Below are positions 1 to 6,798 of a stretch of 64,000 nucleotides of DNA, piece by piece (within the stretch, counting starts at the first letter, position 1; the number at the start of each line of letters is the position of its first letter). This stretch comes from Candidatus Saccharibacteria bacterium UBA3749 (GTDB lineage Bacteria > Patescibacteriota > Saccharimonadia > Saccharimonadales > Saccharimonadaceae): positions 1 through 64,000 of the forward strand of contig DFGN01000002.1 in NCBI GenBank assembly GCA_002371235.1. Direction: 5' to 3'. Position numbers and translations under genes: made by a program. Below the pieces are notes generated by a model, which was not told where the DNA came from, searched no databases, and worked only from the letters and a program-made list of their open reading frames with translations.

Positions 1-30
1 CTCTTGTCATTGCCACTAGACGATTCCAGC
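1..30 (-). tRNA. Partial tRNA gene, probably a second tRNA-Tyr
   Basis: The first 30 bases are identical to the first 30 bases of the tRNA-Tyr gene at 369-453: acceptor 5' strand GCTGGAA, the D arm and the start of the anticodon stem. The rest, including the anticodon, lies outside the window. It is either a duplicate tRNA-Tyr or a fragment. I see no TATAAT-like box just upstream, so it may be processed from the same transcript as tRNA-Thr. Confidence 0.6.
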
Positions 31-60
31 ACTTAACTAACTCGCCACGATATTTCCTAA

Positions 61-136
61 TGGAGCCGCGAACCGGGTTTGAACCGGTGACCTCATCCTT
101 ACCATGGATGCGCTCTACCAACTGAGCTATCGCGGC
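61..136 (-). tRNA. tRNA-Thr (anticodon GGT)
   Basis: This is a complete 76-nt cloverleaf on the minus strand. Acceptor GCCGCGA pairs with TCGCGGC, the discriminator is T, and CCA is encoded. The anticodon stem CATCC/GGATG encloses ATGGTAA, giving anticodon GGT and reading ACC/ACT. The T arm contains GGTTCAAAC. An extended -10 lies directly upstream (146-154). Confidence 0.96.
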
Positions 137-145
137 AATAAGTGT

Positions 146-154
146 ATTGTAACA
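146..154 (-). promoter_or_regulatory. Extended -10 promoter of tRNA-Thr
   Basis: On the minus strand TGT-TACAAT ends at 146, which places the start near 139, three bases before the tRNA 5' end. I see no clear -35 box. Confidence 0.6.
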
Positions 155-258
155 TATTAATGTAATAAATGGAAGTAATCAATTAACAAGATAACCCCCC
201 TAAGGTAAGCGTTCAGGATTATTCAATGTAATGGACGAAGAAGCACGAAAAACACGGG

Positions 259-367
259 TTTATTTGAGATTAAAAGCCGGCAGATTGGTATTTTCTTCTT
301 GCGAAGTGCATCTTATGGATGAGCGAGCAAGAAAAAATGCCGAGATGCCGGCCTTTAACTCAAATAA
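259..367. repeat. 109-nt imperfect palindrome downstream of tRNA-Tyr
   Basis: The outer arms at 259-281 and 346-367 pair over about 22 positions (TTTATTTGAG...GCCGGC) with one or two bulges. Pairing continues inward through ATTTTCTTCTTGC against GCAAGAAAAAAT. The foot begins one base after the CCA of tRNA-Tyr when read on the minus strand. It could be a transcript 3'-end structure, an oversized terminator, or a palindromic (REP/MITE-like) insertion. The short open frame running through it has no ribosome binding site and I do not consider it a gene. Confidence 0.7.
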
Positions 368-368
368 A

Positions 369-453
369 TGGTGCTGGAAGTAGGACTCGAACCTACGAAG
401 CCCGAAGGCGAGAGATTTACAGTCTCTTGTCATTGCCACTAGACGATTCCAGC
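369..453 (-). tRNA. tRNA-Tyr (anticodon GTA)
   Basis: This is an 85-nt class II tRNA on the minus strand with encoded CCA. Acceptor GCTGGAA pairs with TTCCAGC. The anticodon stem AGAGA/TCTCT encloses CTGTAAA, giving anticodon GTA. A long variable arm (TCGCCTTCGGGCTTCG region) fits bacterial tRNA-Tyr. An extended -10 lies at 464-472. Confidence 0.95.
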
Positions 454-463
454 AACTAGTATG

Positions 464-472
464 ATTATACCA
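464..472 (-). promoter_or_regulatory. Extended -10 promoter of tRNA-Tyr
   Basis: TGG-TATAAT on the minus strand ends at 464. The predicted start is about 457, four bases before the tRNA 5' end. Confidence 0.65.
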
Positions 473-530
473 AACCATCATTAAAAATCAAGTTCAATAT
501 CAGTTCCAAGCTTGGCATGCAAACAATATC

Positions 531-1334
531 CTAAATTCGCTTACGAGCAATATGCGACTTCGTGATTCGCGTCTTGGAAGAAGATATCTTTCCTAACAAT
601 CTTTTGCTGACTGTTTTAGAGTTCTTTTGGATCGAGGAATGTTTCGAGTCGGAATTTGTTTGCTTCGATGAGGCTTTAATCCTCGTTCTACTAAGCACAC
701 CACGTCGCTTGGCTAAATTATCTTGAGCAATTTGAGCCTCAATTCTAGCCGAAGTTGCAGTTGCAGCTTCGCTATCTCCGTTTTCTTCATAAATTGCCAA
801 AATATCTCTCAAAACCGAAATCTTTGGATCAAGCTCGTATGCATTCTCTAAAGCCTCAATTGCTTTCTTATACTGGCCAAGTTTTTCTTCTGCTTTTGCA
901 AGAGCTATATAGCGAGAAGGTACATCTCCTTCAAGTGCAATTGCTTGGCTAAAGGCCATCGCTGCTTTTTCGTAAGCTCCAGTCTCAAGATAAATCAAGC
1001 CAACATTATGAATCGAGGCAGGATTATTATCGAGAGATTGTGCAATCTCAAAACACTCTACAGCCTCATCATATTTTTGATTTTTGGCATAAAGAATTCC
1101 GAGCCTATTATACGCAGCGGCGTTCTTCTCATCAAATTTCAATATCGTAAGTAAAGCTTTCTCGGCACGAAAAGGTTTCCGCTCTTTCATCGCAGTTTGT
1201 GCAATCTGCCACAGTTTTTTCATTTGAGTATTATACTTAGAAGACTTTTCAGGCGCAGGCTTCTTCTTTTGCTTTATTGGATAGAAAAAAATTAAAAATA
1301 TGATAAAGAATAAAATAGCAAAAAGCGCAATCAT
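531..1334 (-). CDS. Membrane-anchored TPR protein
   Basis: This 267-residue protein probably acts as a scaffold at the membrane. One strongly hydrophobic N-terminal segment (residues 1-19) is followed by a Lys/Pro linker. About four tetratricopeptide repeats occupy residues 57-200, recognisable by periodic A..Y..LG..Y, Y.EA and A.ELDP motifs. The last 60 residues are Arg/Lys/Ser-rich and look disordered. It is the last gene after trpS, the RluA synthase and holB, but it carries its own extended -10 that overlaps the holB stop codon and would start transcription exactly at the ATG. There is no Shine-Dalgarno sequence. The partner and process are not identifiable from sequence. Confidence 0.85.
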   Translation of the reverse strand: MIALFAILFFIIFLIFFYPIKQKKKPAPEKSSKYNTQMKKLWQIAQTAMKERKPFRAEKALLTILKFDEKNAAAYNRLGILYAKNQKYDEAVECFEIAQSLDNNPASIHNVGLIYLETGAYEKAAMAFSQAIALEGDVPSRYIALAKAEEKLGQYKKAIEALENAYELDPKISVLRDILAIYEENGDSEAATATSARIEAQIAQDNLAKRRGVLSRTRIKASSKQTNSDSKHSSIQKNSKTVSKRLLGKISSSKTRITKSHIARKRI

Positions 1335-1340
1335 AATTCT

Positions 1341-1349
1341 ATTTTAACA
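1341..1349 (-). promoter_or_regulatory. Extended -10 overlapping the holB stop codon
   Basis: TGT-TAAAAT on the minus strand is formed by the last holB codon (TGT, Cys) and its TAA stop. The predicted start (seven bases past the hexamer) is 1334, the A of the TPR gene's ATG. Confidence 0.55.
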
Positions 1350-2006
1350 CAGATTAGCCAATAATTGCAACTTAACATGACCATTTCTACTTATCCCATC
1401 ATATGCCATCAAGAACTTTGGAAGTTTTTTTAGAAACACTTCTTTTGATGTAGCAAAATAACTCTTATATAGTATTTCAATTGCGGTGCCAATGATTAAA
1501 AGCGCATATCCCCTAATACCGTCTTTCTTTCGCGCAATTTGATCAGTAATAGCAACAAGTTCATTTGGCTTTGCAACCAACAGTTGCTTAGCTAAATCCT
1601 TCACCTTGTCATCAACTACAATCTTATCAGACAGACAATTCGATGTCTTTAAAAAATAAATTGAGGCACGACTTAGTACCGTTGGCAAAATTTTACCAAT
1701 GTTCTCTGTTACCAACACAAAATGAATCATATTCGTGGGCTCTTCTAGTGACTTCAAAATAGCATTAAAAGCTGCGTCGCTCATCTTATCGGCAGGGCGT
1801 ATTACGATAAATTGATCGGTAAATTGTTTATTATTGATAATATGCAAAACATCTCTAACCTGTTCGATAGAAATCACAGACTTCTGTTCTGGCGACAATA
1901 TAATGGCATTCTTAATTGACAATTCACAATTATCTGGAATCACAAAAATAGATGTGCCGCACCTTTTTGCAATTTCAGGTATTTGATTAGTATCATCAAA
2001 AAACAT
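1344..2006 (-). CDS. holB: DNA polymerase III delta' subunit-like protein, reduced
   Basis: This is the clamp-loader delta' subunit of the replisome. Residues about 40-120 match the family core: the D..S..A.NA.LK.LEEP pattern, then FVLVTENIGKILPTVLSR, the sensor region leading to the SRC-like motif (here SRA). It has 220 residues against 300 or more in usual delta'. The P-loop region is not recognisable and the C-terminal oligomerisation domain is short. The start follows TTAAGGAAT, a modest Shine-Dalgarno sequence, five bases after the RluA-type gene. It could also be a divergent clamp-loader paralogue, but the LEEP and VTEN motifs make delta' most likely. Confidence 0.8.
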   Translation of the reverse strand: MFFDDTNQIPEIAKRCGTSIFVIPDNCELSIKNAIILSPEQKSVISIEQVRDVLHIINNKQFTDQFIVIRPADKMSDAAFNAILKSLEEPTNMIHFVLVTENIGKILPTVLSRASIYFLKTSNCLSDKIVVDDKVKDLAKQLLVAKPNELVAITDQIARKKDGIRGYALLIIGTAIEILYKSYFATSKEVFLKKLPKFLMAYDGISRNGHVKLQLLANLC

Positions 2007-2011
2007 ATTCC

Positions 2012-2929
2012 TTAATTTGTCTTATCTCCACACCTTTCCTGGGGGTCTTTTACGAGTTTATCAAACGTTACTGGTCTTTTTACACGGAATACCTTTCGTT
2101 CTCCGCATGGCAAAGTGATTTCAAGTTCACCAGCATGCAGATACAATCTATCAGCATCGTCATGCTCGCCATATACAACATCTCCAACAATTGGATGACC
2201 GAGATATTTCATATGAACCCGCAGCTGATGCGTTCGTCCAGTAATTGGCTTTAGTTCCAACAATGAATATTTACCATTTGTTTTGATTACTCTATAAAAA
2301 GTAACGGATTCCTTACCATTCGGGTCAACACGAAAAGTCGTCGGACGTTTAAGATCTCTAATCAATGGCAGTTCAATCTTGGCTTGATCATATTTCGGCC
2401 TACCATGAACTACGGCATAGTAAGTCTTATGCACAGTGCGATGCAAAAACTGTTTTTTAAGAAACTCTAGAACCTTTTCATTCTTAGCTAGGATAATTAC
2501 ACCAGACGTATCTCGATCCAAACGATGCGCAACCAACCCATAATCCGCGAGCGTCTTCTCTGGGCAGTATTCGCCTTTCCCTTCGCTGAGTAACCCAGAT
2601 GGTTTATTAATCACCAAAACATCATCATCTTCGTAAATTACTTCAGGATGAACATCAGAGTTTTTCATAACATCAGGAACATTCAAATCAATCTTTATAT
2701 TTCGATCAAATTTCGAATTTGGCTTCAATATAGTTTTACCATCAACCGCCACGAAACCACTCTTGATAAATTTCTGTAATGTTGAGCGATTGTAGCTCTT
2801 ATAAATCTCGCCCATCAAAACATCCAGCCTTACCTTATCAGATGGTTTCGGCTCAATATTCAGCACAACATCGCCATTTATTACGCGCGACATCTCAGGT
2901 TTACTAAATTTTTTCCCAGTTATAATCAT
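2012..2929 (-). CDS. RluA-family 23S rRNA pseudouridine synthase
   Basis: This 305-residue enzyme isomerises uridine to pseudouridine in RNA. An S4-type RNA-binding domain (about residues 33-82, with LQKFIKSGFVAVDG) precedes the catalytic domain. The family signature HRLDRDTSG is at 135-143, with D138 as the expected catalytic aspartate. RTHQLRVHM and GHPIVGD follow near the C-terminus. The architecture matches RluD/RluA. The exact target site cannot be read from sequence, so no symbol is given. It sits two bases downstream of trpS in the same operon. Confidence 0.92.
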   Translation of the reverse strand: MIITGKKFSKPEMSRVINGDVVLNIEPKPSDKVRLDVLMGEIYKSYNRSTLQKFIKSGFVAVDGKTILKPNSKFDRNIKIDLNVPDVMKNSDVHPEVIYEDDDVLVINKPSGLLSEGKGEYCPEKTLADYGLVAHRLDRDTSGVIILAKNEKVLEFLKKQFLHRTVHKTYYAVVHGRPKYDQAKIELPLIRDLKRPTTFRVDPNGKESVTFYRVIKTNGKYSLLELKPITGRTHQLRVHMKYLGHPIVGDVVYGEHDDADRLYLHAGELEITLPCGERKVFRVKRPVTFDKLVKDPQERCGDKTN

Positions 2930-2931
2930 TA

Positions 2932-3945
2932 TTATCTTAGTCCAAATGCTTTCTGAGCCTCAAGAAGCTTCGCATTGGCTACGCGGTTGGCATATTCCTC
3001 ACCTTTAGCAAACAAATCCAATACTTCATTATCAGTAATATTTGCTAGGCTCGCCTGAAACTCCGTTAACATATTTGAAACATCACTTGCAACTTTCTGT
3101 TTAAGATCACCATATCTCGTTTCGCCCACCCAGGTCGAAATCACATCCTGCAAAGGTGTATTCGTCACCAAAGCATCAATCAATAACAGATTCGAAACAC
3201 CGGGTTGATTAAACATGTCAAATTTGATTTTACCAAGCGAATCAGTCGTTGCCGACATAATCTTCTTTGCCGCTTTTGCTGGCTCATCATCGAGCATAAT
3301 TTTAGAGTTCTCCGAAGCTGTCGATTTTGACATTTTTTTCTCAGGGTTTAACAAATCGCGAATCCTAATCCCATCAGAAAGCCCCATAAACTTCACCTGT
3401 TCAGAAGTTTTTGCTGGTACCGTAAAAATCTCTTCGTTAAAACGATGGTTAAACCGCATTGCGAGATTACGTGCTAACTCGATATGTTGAAATTGATCCT
3501 CGCCAATTGGCACATATTCAGCTGAATATAATAATATATCTGCCGCCATCAGAATCGGATAATCAAATATACCGACATTACAGGATTCACGTCCTTCGGA
3601 TTTTTCCTTATATTGTGTCATCCTTGATGCTTCGCCCATCGTCGCGACACAATTCAAAATCCAACATAGTTCGGAGTGCGCCGGTACATAAGACTGACGA
3701 TAGATGTGTACATGCTCATTGACTTTTAAGCCAGCAGCCAAATAGTATCTGATTGTACGTACAATATTGTATTGTAAGTCACCATCAACATTCGAAATAA
3801 TTGAATGCAAATCTGGCACGAAAATATTAACATTCATTTCGTCGGAATACTTATTGGCTAATCTCACCATAGGAAGTAAAGCCCCTAGATAGTTGCCAAG
3901 CGTCAATTCCGAATTAGCCCTTATACCTGTCAAAATCGTTTTCAT
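2932..3945 (-). CDS. trpS: Tryptophanyl-tRNA synthetase
   Basis: This class I synthetase (337 residues) charges tRNA-Trp. The HIGH-type element is LTLGNYLG (14-21), GEDQFQHIELARN (148-160) lines the active site, and KMSKS is at 204-208. The length is normal. There is no Shine-Dalgarno sequence. An extended -10 (TGG-TAAAAT, 3952-3960) places the predicted transcription start exactly on the ATG, so the mRNA is probably leaderless. It heads the operon trpS, RluA-type synthase, holB, TPR gene. A divergent tRNA-Ala promoter starts only 7 bp away. Confidence 0.97.
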   Translation of the reverse strand: MKTILTGIRANSELTLGNYLGALLPMVRLANKYSDEMNVNIFVPDLHSIISNVDGDLQYNIVRTIRYYLAAGLKVNEHVHIYRQSYVPAHSELCWILNCVATMGEASRMTQYKEKSEGRESCNVGIFDYPILMAADILLYSAEYVPIGEDQFQHIELARNLAMRFNHRFNEEIFTVPAKTSEQVKFMGLSDGIRIRDLLNPEKKMSKSTASENSKIMLDDEPAKAAKKIMSATTDSLGKIKFDMFNQPGVSNLLLIDALVTNTPLQDVISTWVGETRYGDLKQKVASDVSNMLTEFQASLANITDNEVLDLFAKGEEYANRVANAKLLEAQKAFGLR

Positions 3946-3951
3946 ACTTTT

Positions 3952-3960
3952 ATTTTACCA
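3952..3960 (-). promoter_or_regulatory. Leaderless extended -10 promoter of trpS
   Basis: TGG-TAAAAT (minus) ends at 3952. Seven bases further is 3945, the first base of the trpS ATG. Confidence 0.6.
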
Positions 3961-3967
3961 TATATTA

Positions 3968-3976
3968 TGCTAAAAT
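3968..3976 (+). promoter_or_regulatory. Extended -10 promoter of tRNA-Ala(GGC)
   Basis: TGC-TAAAAT on the plus strand predicts a start at 3983, three bases before the tRNA. It is back-to-back with the trpS promoter, seven bases apart. Confidence 0.55.
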
Positions 3977-3985
3977 AACAACATC

Positions 3986-4061
3986 GGGGTGTTAGCTCAT
4001 TTGGTAGAGCGCTTCCATGGCATGGAAGAGGTGAGGAGTTCGAGCCTCCTACACTCCACCA
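3986..4061 (+). tRNA. tRNA-Ala (anticodon GGC)
   Basis: This is a 76-nt tRNA with encoded CCA. Acceptor GGGGTGT pairs with ACACTCC, including the G3:U70 pair that specifies alanine. Anticodon stem CTTCC/GGAAG encloses ATGGCAT, giving anticodon GGC. The last 18 bases (4044-4061) are exactly repeated at 4224-4241. Confidence 0.96.
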
Positions 4062-4097
4062 TAGAAAATACTCAACCATTTGGTTGAGTATTTTCTA
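4062..4097 (+). terminator. Perfect hairpin abutting tRNA-Ala
   Basis: 17-base arms (TAGAAAATACTCAACCA and its complement) are separated by TT. The hairpin begins at the base after the CCA. It is AT-rich with no long U run, so it may be a terminator or a 3'-processing structure. Confidence 0.55.
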
Positions 4098-4105
4098 TTA
4101 TGCAA

Positions 4106-4232
4106 GTAGGAGGCGAGAACTAGTAGAGTTCGCACGCGGTAGGAGTCGAGTAAAAATCCCAAATTTATTTGGGATTTTTCGAGACGACACCCCGCGTTGT
4201 GGATTTGTGCTAGCAAATCCACCGCCTCCTAC
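4106..4232. repeat. Palindrome cluster bounded by 10-bp inverted repeats
   Basis: GTAGGAGGCG (4106-4115) and CGCCTCCTAC (4223-4232) face each other. Between them are three hairpins: GAACT/AGTTC near 4116-4131, a long AAAAATCCCAAAT/ATTTGGGATTTTT stem near 4153-4179, and GTGGATTTG/CAAATCCAC at 4199-4222. The cluster is more GC-rich than its surroundings. There is no open frame with a ribosome binding site. Confidence 0.6.
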
Positions 4233-4241
4233 ACTCCACCA

Positions 4242-4401
4242 AAATTAAAGAAAGAGTCCTAGGCTCTTTATTTATTTTCTGATAGATACTAGAATGTGCA
4301 TAAGCAAATTATATTTTTCCACACTTCACCATAGATAATATCCAACCAATAGTTACGCGTTTTCTAAACATTATACATAGTCAAAAAATAATCATAAATA
4401 G
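4242..4401. other. Non-coding stretch with one weak hairpin
   Basis: A hairpin AAAGAG-TCCTAGG-CTCTTT followed by T-rich sequence lies at about 4251-4280 and may be a terminator. The degenerate third copy of the tRNA-Ala end is at 4318-4350. I see no gene. Confidence 0.5.
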
Positions 4402-4430
4402 TTGACAATACTTTATATGTGTTATATAAT
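4402..4430 (+). promoter_or_regulatory. Consensus sigma70-type promoter
   Basis: TTGACA (4402-4407), a 17-bp spacer and TATAAT (4425-4430) match the consensus at every position. The predicted start is about 4437, giving a leader of about 40 nt that contains AAAGGAGGTGA. Confidence 0.85.
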
Positions 4431-4475
4431 ATAATAAGTCGTCATAATAGTGCCATATCAAAGGAGGTGATTAAA

Positions 4476-4751
4476 ATGGCATATTTAACAAAAACGTGGG
4501 AAGACAATCTTAAAGGGTTGTTCAAGGACGATGAGAACGAAACAACAGTGGTTACAGGCAGACAGGAAATCCACCTGAGAAAAACTGACATTGTTTCGAT
4601 GGTGGCAGGAGTCTACGAAATATACAACTCCTATCAAAGCAGAAGTGATGCGGAAAAAATAGTAGGCCAGCTCTGGAAACTTTTGAAAACAAAAGAAGGC
4701 CGATCTACGTACACCGAGTACGTATTAGAGCAAAACATCCGCTTCACCTAA
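4476..4751 (+). CDS. Hypothetical 91-residue protein
   Basis: I do not recognise this family. The start at 4476 is chosen because AAAGGAGGTGA, a full-strength Shine-Dalgarno sequence, lies five bases upstream. The longer open frame has no such site. The product is small, charged, soluble-looking and predicted helical, with no signal peptide or membrane segment. A perfect consensus promoter and a strong terminator bracket it, so it forms its own well-expressed unit. Position between a tRNA-associated repeat scar and a nucleotide-metabolism block suggests an accessory gene. Confidence 0.75.
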   Translation: MAYLTKTWEDNLKGLFKDDENETTVVTGRQEIHLRKTDIVSMVAGVYEIYNSYQSRSDAEKIVGQLWKLLKTKEGRSTYTEYVLEQNIRFT

Positions 4752-4756
4752 GCCCA

Positions 4757-4803
4757 CCGCTCCAAACCCCATCTCGGGGCACGGGGCGGTTTTTTCTTTT
4801 TTT
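4757..4803 (+). terminator. Rho-independent terminator of the 91-aa gene
   Basis: A GC-rich hairpin (ACCGCTCC...GGGGCGGT, with an inner CCCC/GGGG stem) is followed by TTTTTTCTTTTTT. Confidence 0.85.
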
Positions 4804-4907
4804 AAAATTATTTAACAATAACAATTCTTTTACAAAATATTTTGCAATATAAGTCAATTTATGTTAAATTCTGTTATAGGGGGGAGCACATTAAAGGAGG
4901 TTGAGCA

Positions 4908-5741
4908 ATGAAACAGTCGAGCCAAAACATAGTGTATGAGAGAATCATGGAACACGAAGAAGCGTTATCTCCATACCATTGGGATCTCGCTTCGTTAAAC
5001 GCTGAGACGATCATGAATGACCTCGGATATATCACAGAATTCATCGCCTTAAGCACAAAGCCACGCTCATACAATCACGAACGCTACGGAAAAGCAAGCA
5101 TCAAAGTTGCACCAGAATCAATAGCTTCTCACACCTTACTCGTCTTACTTATCGTACAGAAAGCATTGGACAACATTTATGGTCCAGAATCCAAGTATAC
5201 GATTGACGGCTACACAAGAGAAGTAGTCAGAGAAGCGGTACTTCGTCACGATTTGCCCGAGAACACAATTGGCGATATACCAGATAATGGCACACGAAAC
5301 GACGTCGAACTGGGCAAAACCGAACGCGAATACTGGAAAAACTTCAGTGACTACGGCAACGACAAGAACTTCGAGAAGAAAGTTAATCGTCTTCTCAAAG
5401 AAATGCAGTCCAAATCATCTTATACAGGATGTCTCATTTATGTTGCCGACAAAGCCGCCGCAATCTTGAGAGTTTTGTACGAAGACCAGATTAACGAGCC
5501 TGCAGAAATGTCTTTAGACTACGAAGATGCCACAGACAGAGACAGATATGCTATGACGCTTTGTGACAATAAGTCTAATGGCAAATGTCGTGCCAGCGAA
5601 ATGTGGACGATTAGCTATTTCAAAAGCGCCAAGTCTGTCAACTACGATGAGTATGGGTATGTAACGGCGCTCATTATCATGATGACGTTACAGACTCATA
5701 ACCGGTGGTACAGCTGGAAAGCCGAAGACTATCTGATGTAA
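4908..5741 (+). CDS. HD-domain phosphohydrolase, YfbR (5'-deoxynucleotidase)-like
   Basis: This 277-residue protein has the metal-binding pattern of YfbR-type dNMP 5'-nucleotidases. H75 is in ESIASHTL, H114-D115 in RHDLPENTIGD with E118 and D123 in the same spacing as YfbR, and the distal aspartate is D181 in YVADKAAA. It is longer than YfbR (about 200 residues), with an N-terminal extension and C-terminal addition of unknown role. Start from AAAGGAGG nine bases upstream. It lies upstream of thyA-folA-glyA, so it may supply or balance deoxynucleoside monophosphates, but the substrate is inference. It ends in its own terminator. Confidence 0.8.
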   Translation: MKQSSQNIVYERIMEHEEALSPYHWDLASLNAETIMNDLGYITEFIALSTKPRSYNHERYGKASIKVAPESIASHTLLVLLIVQKALDNIYGPESKYTIDGYTREVVREAVLRHDLPENTIGDIPDNGTRNDVELGKTEREYWKNFSDYGNDKNFEKKVNRLLKEMQSKSSYTGCLIYVADKAAAILRVLYEDQINEPAEMSLDYEDATDRDRYAMTLCDNKSNGKCRASEMWTISYFKSAKSVNYDEYGYVTALIIMMTLQTHNRWYSWKAEDYLM

Positions 5742-5761
5742 TATTCAACCTCCCCCTTACT

Positions 5762-5801
5762 AAGCCCTACGTTCCAAGCATTATGGAAAGTGGGGCTTTT
5801 T
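5762..5801 (+). terminator. Terminator after the HD gene
   Basis: The stem AAGCCC/GGGCTT contains an inner stem TTCCA/TGGAA and is followed by TTTTT. Confidence 0.75.
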
Positions 5802-5803
5802 CA

Positions 5804-5812
5804 TGTTATAAT
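5804..5812 (+). promoter_or_regulatory. Extended -10 promoter of thyA-folA-glyA
   Basis: TGT-TATAAT predicts a start near 5819, leaving a leader of about 12 nt that consists mostly of the AAAAGGAGG ribosome binding site. Confidence 0.65.
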
Positions 5813-5830
5813 GCTACAAAAGGAGGTCAA

Positions 5831-6796
5831 ATGAGTAAATTTGATGAACAGTATATTGACTTATGCCGGCGTATTCTAGACCACGGTGAGCATATAACCA
5901 ATTACAAGAAAAATGATTCCAGGAGTAAAACCACATCAGCCACCATACCCGACCATGCAGCACAGGCATGTTCCGCCGCAAGCACCATTCGACTTCCCCA
6001 CCAAGTCTTACAATTTGATCTAGAAGAAGAATTCCCAATCCTAGTAAGCAAAAAGGTTGCTTTCAAAACTGCAGTTTTAGAAATCCTCTGGATCTATCAA
6101 GTTGCGTCCAATGATGTCCGTTGGCTACAAGATCGCAACGTCAAGATTTGGAACGAATGGGAGATTTCCAACTCTGGTAAATATCAAGGACGAAATATTA
6201 ACGAAATATACGCCACCAAACACCCCAATGAACCAAAAGAAGATTTCGCCCATACCATAGGTACAGCATACGGCTGGATTGTAAGAAAATACCACTTAAT
6301 CGAAAACCTAATTGAAACTCTAAAACAAAACCCAGGCAATCGCCGCATGGTCATATCCCTCTGGCAAAACGAATGGCTCGAAACCGCCGCCCTCCCCTCT
6401 TGTGTCTGGAATTCACAATGGAATCTAATTGAAGGCAAACTGAACCTACTTGTTACTTCTCGTTCATCCGATGTCCCTCTCGGGCTACCTTTCAATATAG
6501 TTCAATATGCCACCTTATGTCATCTAATTGCTCACTCTATCGGTGCAAAACCAGGCCAATTTACGTTTATCACGAACGACGCACACATTTATGAAAACCA
6601 AGTCGATGGCATCAAGGAACAAATCTCACGTTACGAAAAAGCAATAGCGAATAATACATTACCAGACACCCCAACGCTATGGCTAAATCCAAAGATCAAA
6701 GATTTCTTTGATTTCGACAACTCGCGCGAACTCAAGGATATCAAACTAGAAAACTATCAAGACTTAGGCATCATTAAAATGCCGGTTACGGAGTAA
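5831..6796 (+). CDS. thyA: Thymidylate synthase, ThyA
   Basis: It converts dUMP to dTMP using methylene-tetrahydrofolate. The start at 5831 is set by AAAAGGAGG directly upstream and gives 321 residues. The catalytic cysteine is C191 in LPSCVWNSQW, followed by TSRSSDVPLGLPFNI (dUMP phosphate and base contacts) and DAHIY (250-254). The usual PCH is SCV and the usual QRS is SRS. As I recall it, this resembles the Bacillus subtilis/phage phi3T-type ThyA (PCVYETQW) rather than the E. coli type. The substitution of Pro before the Cys by Ser is unusual. The gene is followed two bases later by folA. Confidence 0.94.
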   Translation: MSKFDEQYIDLCRRILDHGEHITNYKKNDSRSKTTSATIPDHAAQACSAASTIRLPHQVLQFDLEEEFPILVSKKVAFKTAVLEILWIYQVASNDVRWLQDRNVKIWNEWEISNSGKYQGRNINEIYATKHPNEPKEDFAHTIGTAYGWIVRKYHLIENLIETLKQNPGNRRMVISLWQNEWLETAALPSCVWNSQWNLIEGKLNLLVTSRSSDVPLGLPFNIVQYATLCHLIAHSIGAKPGQFTFITNDAHIYENQVDGIKEQISRYEKAIANNTLPDTPTLWLNPKIKDFFDFDNSRELKDIKLENYQDLGIIKMPVTE

Positions 6797-6798
6797 AC

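Larger units (their letters stand above)
4044..4241 (+). repeat. 18-bp direct repeat of the tRNA-Ala 3' end, 180 bp apart
   Basis: GCCTCCTACACTCCACCA occurs at 4044-4061 (inside the tRNA) and at 4224-4241. A degraded third copy with part of the downstream flank lies near 4318-4350 (ACACTTCACCATAGATAATA...). Duplicated tRNA 3' ends are typical of attL/attR boundaries of integrated elements. Only about 160 bp lie between the exact copies and there is no integrase gene, so this would be a scar or a non-autonomous element. Confidence 0.75.

Noticed and set aside
1344..2006. holB as a frameshifted or truncated pseudogene
   Set aside because: The frame is intact, has a start with a Shine-Dalgarno sequence and keeps the delta' core motifs; short clamp-loader subunits are plausible in reduced genomes.
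4106..4232. Integron attC site, suggested by the folded inverted repeat
   Set aside because: No integron integrase, no cassette array and no attC core motif; the ends match the tRNA-Ala terminus better.
4419..4475. Upstream extension of the 91-aa gene to an earlier ATG
   Set aside because: That ATG overlaps the -10 box, and the strong Shine-Dalgarno sequence fits only the ATG at 4476.
5705..5830. Longer ThyA N-terminus overlapping the HD gene
   Set aside because: The region contains the HD gene's terminator and the thyA promoter; AAAAGGAGG points to the start at 5831.
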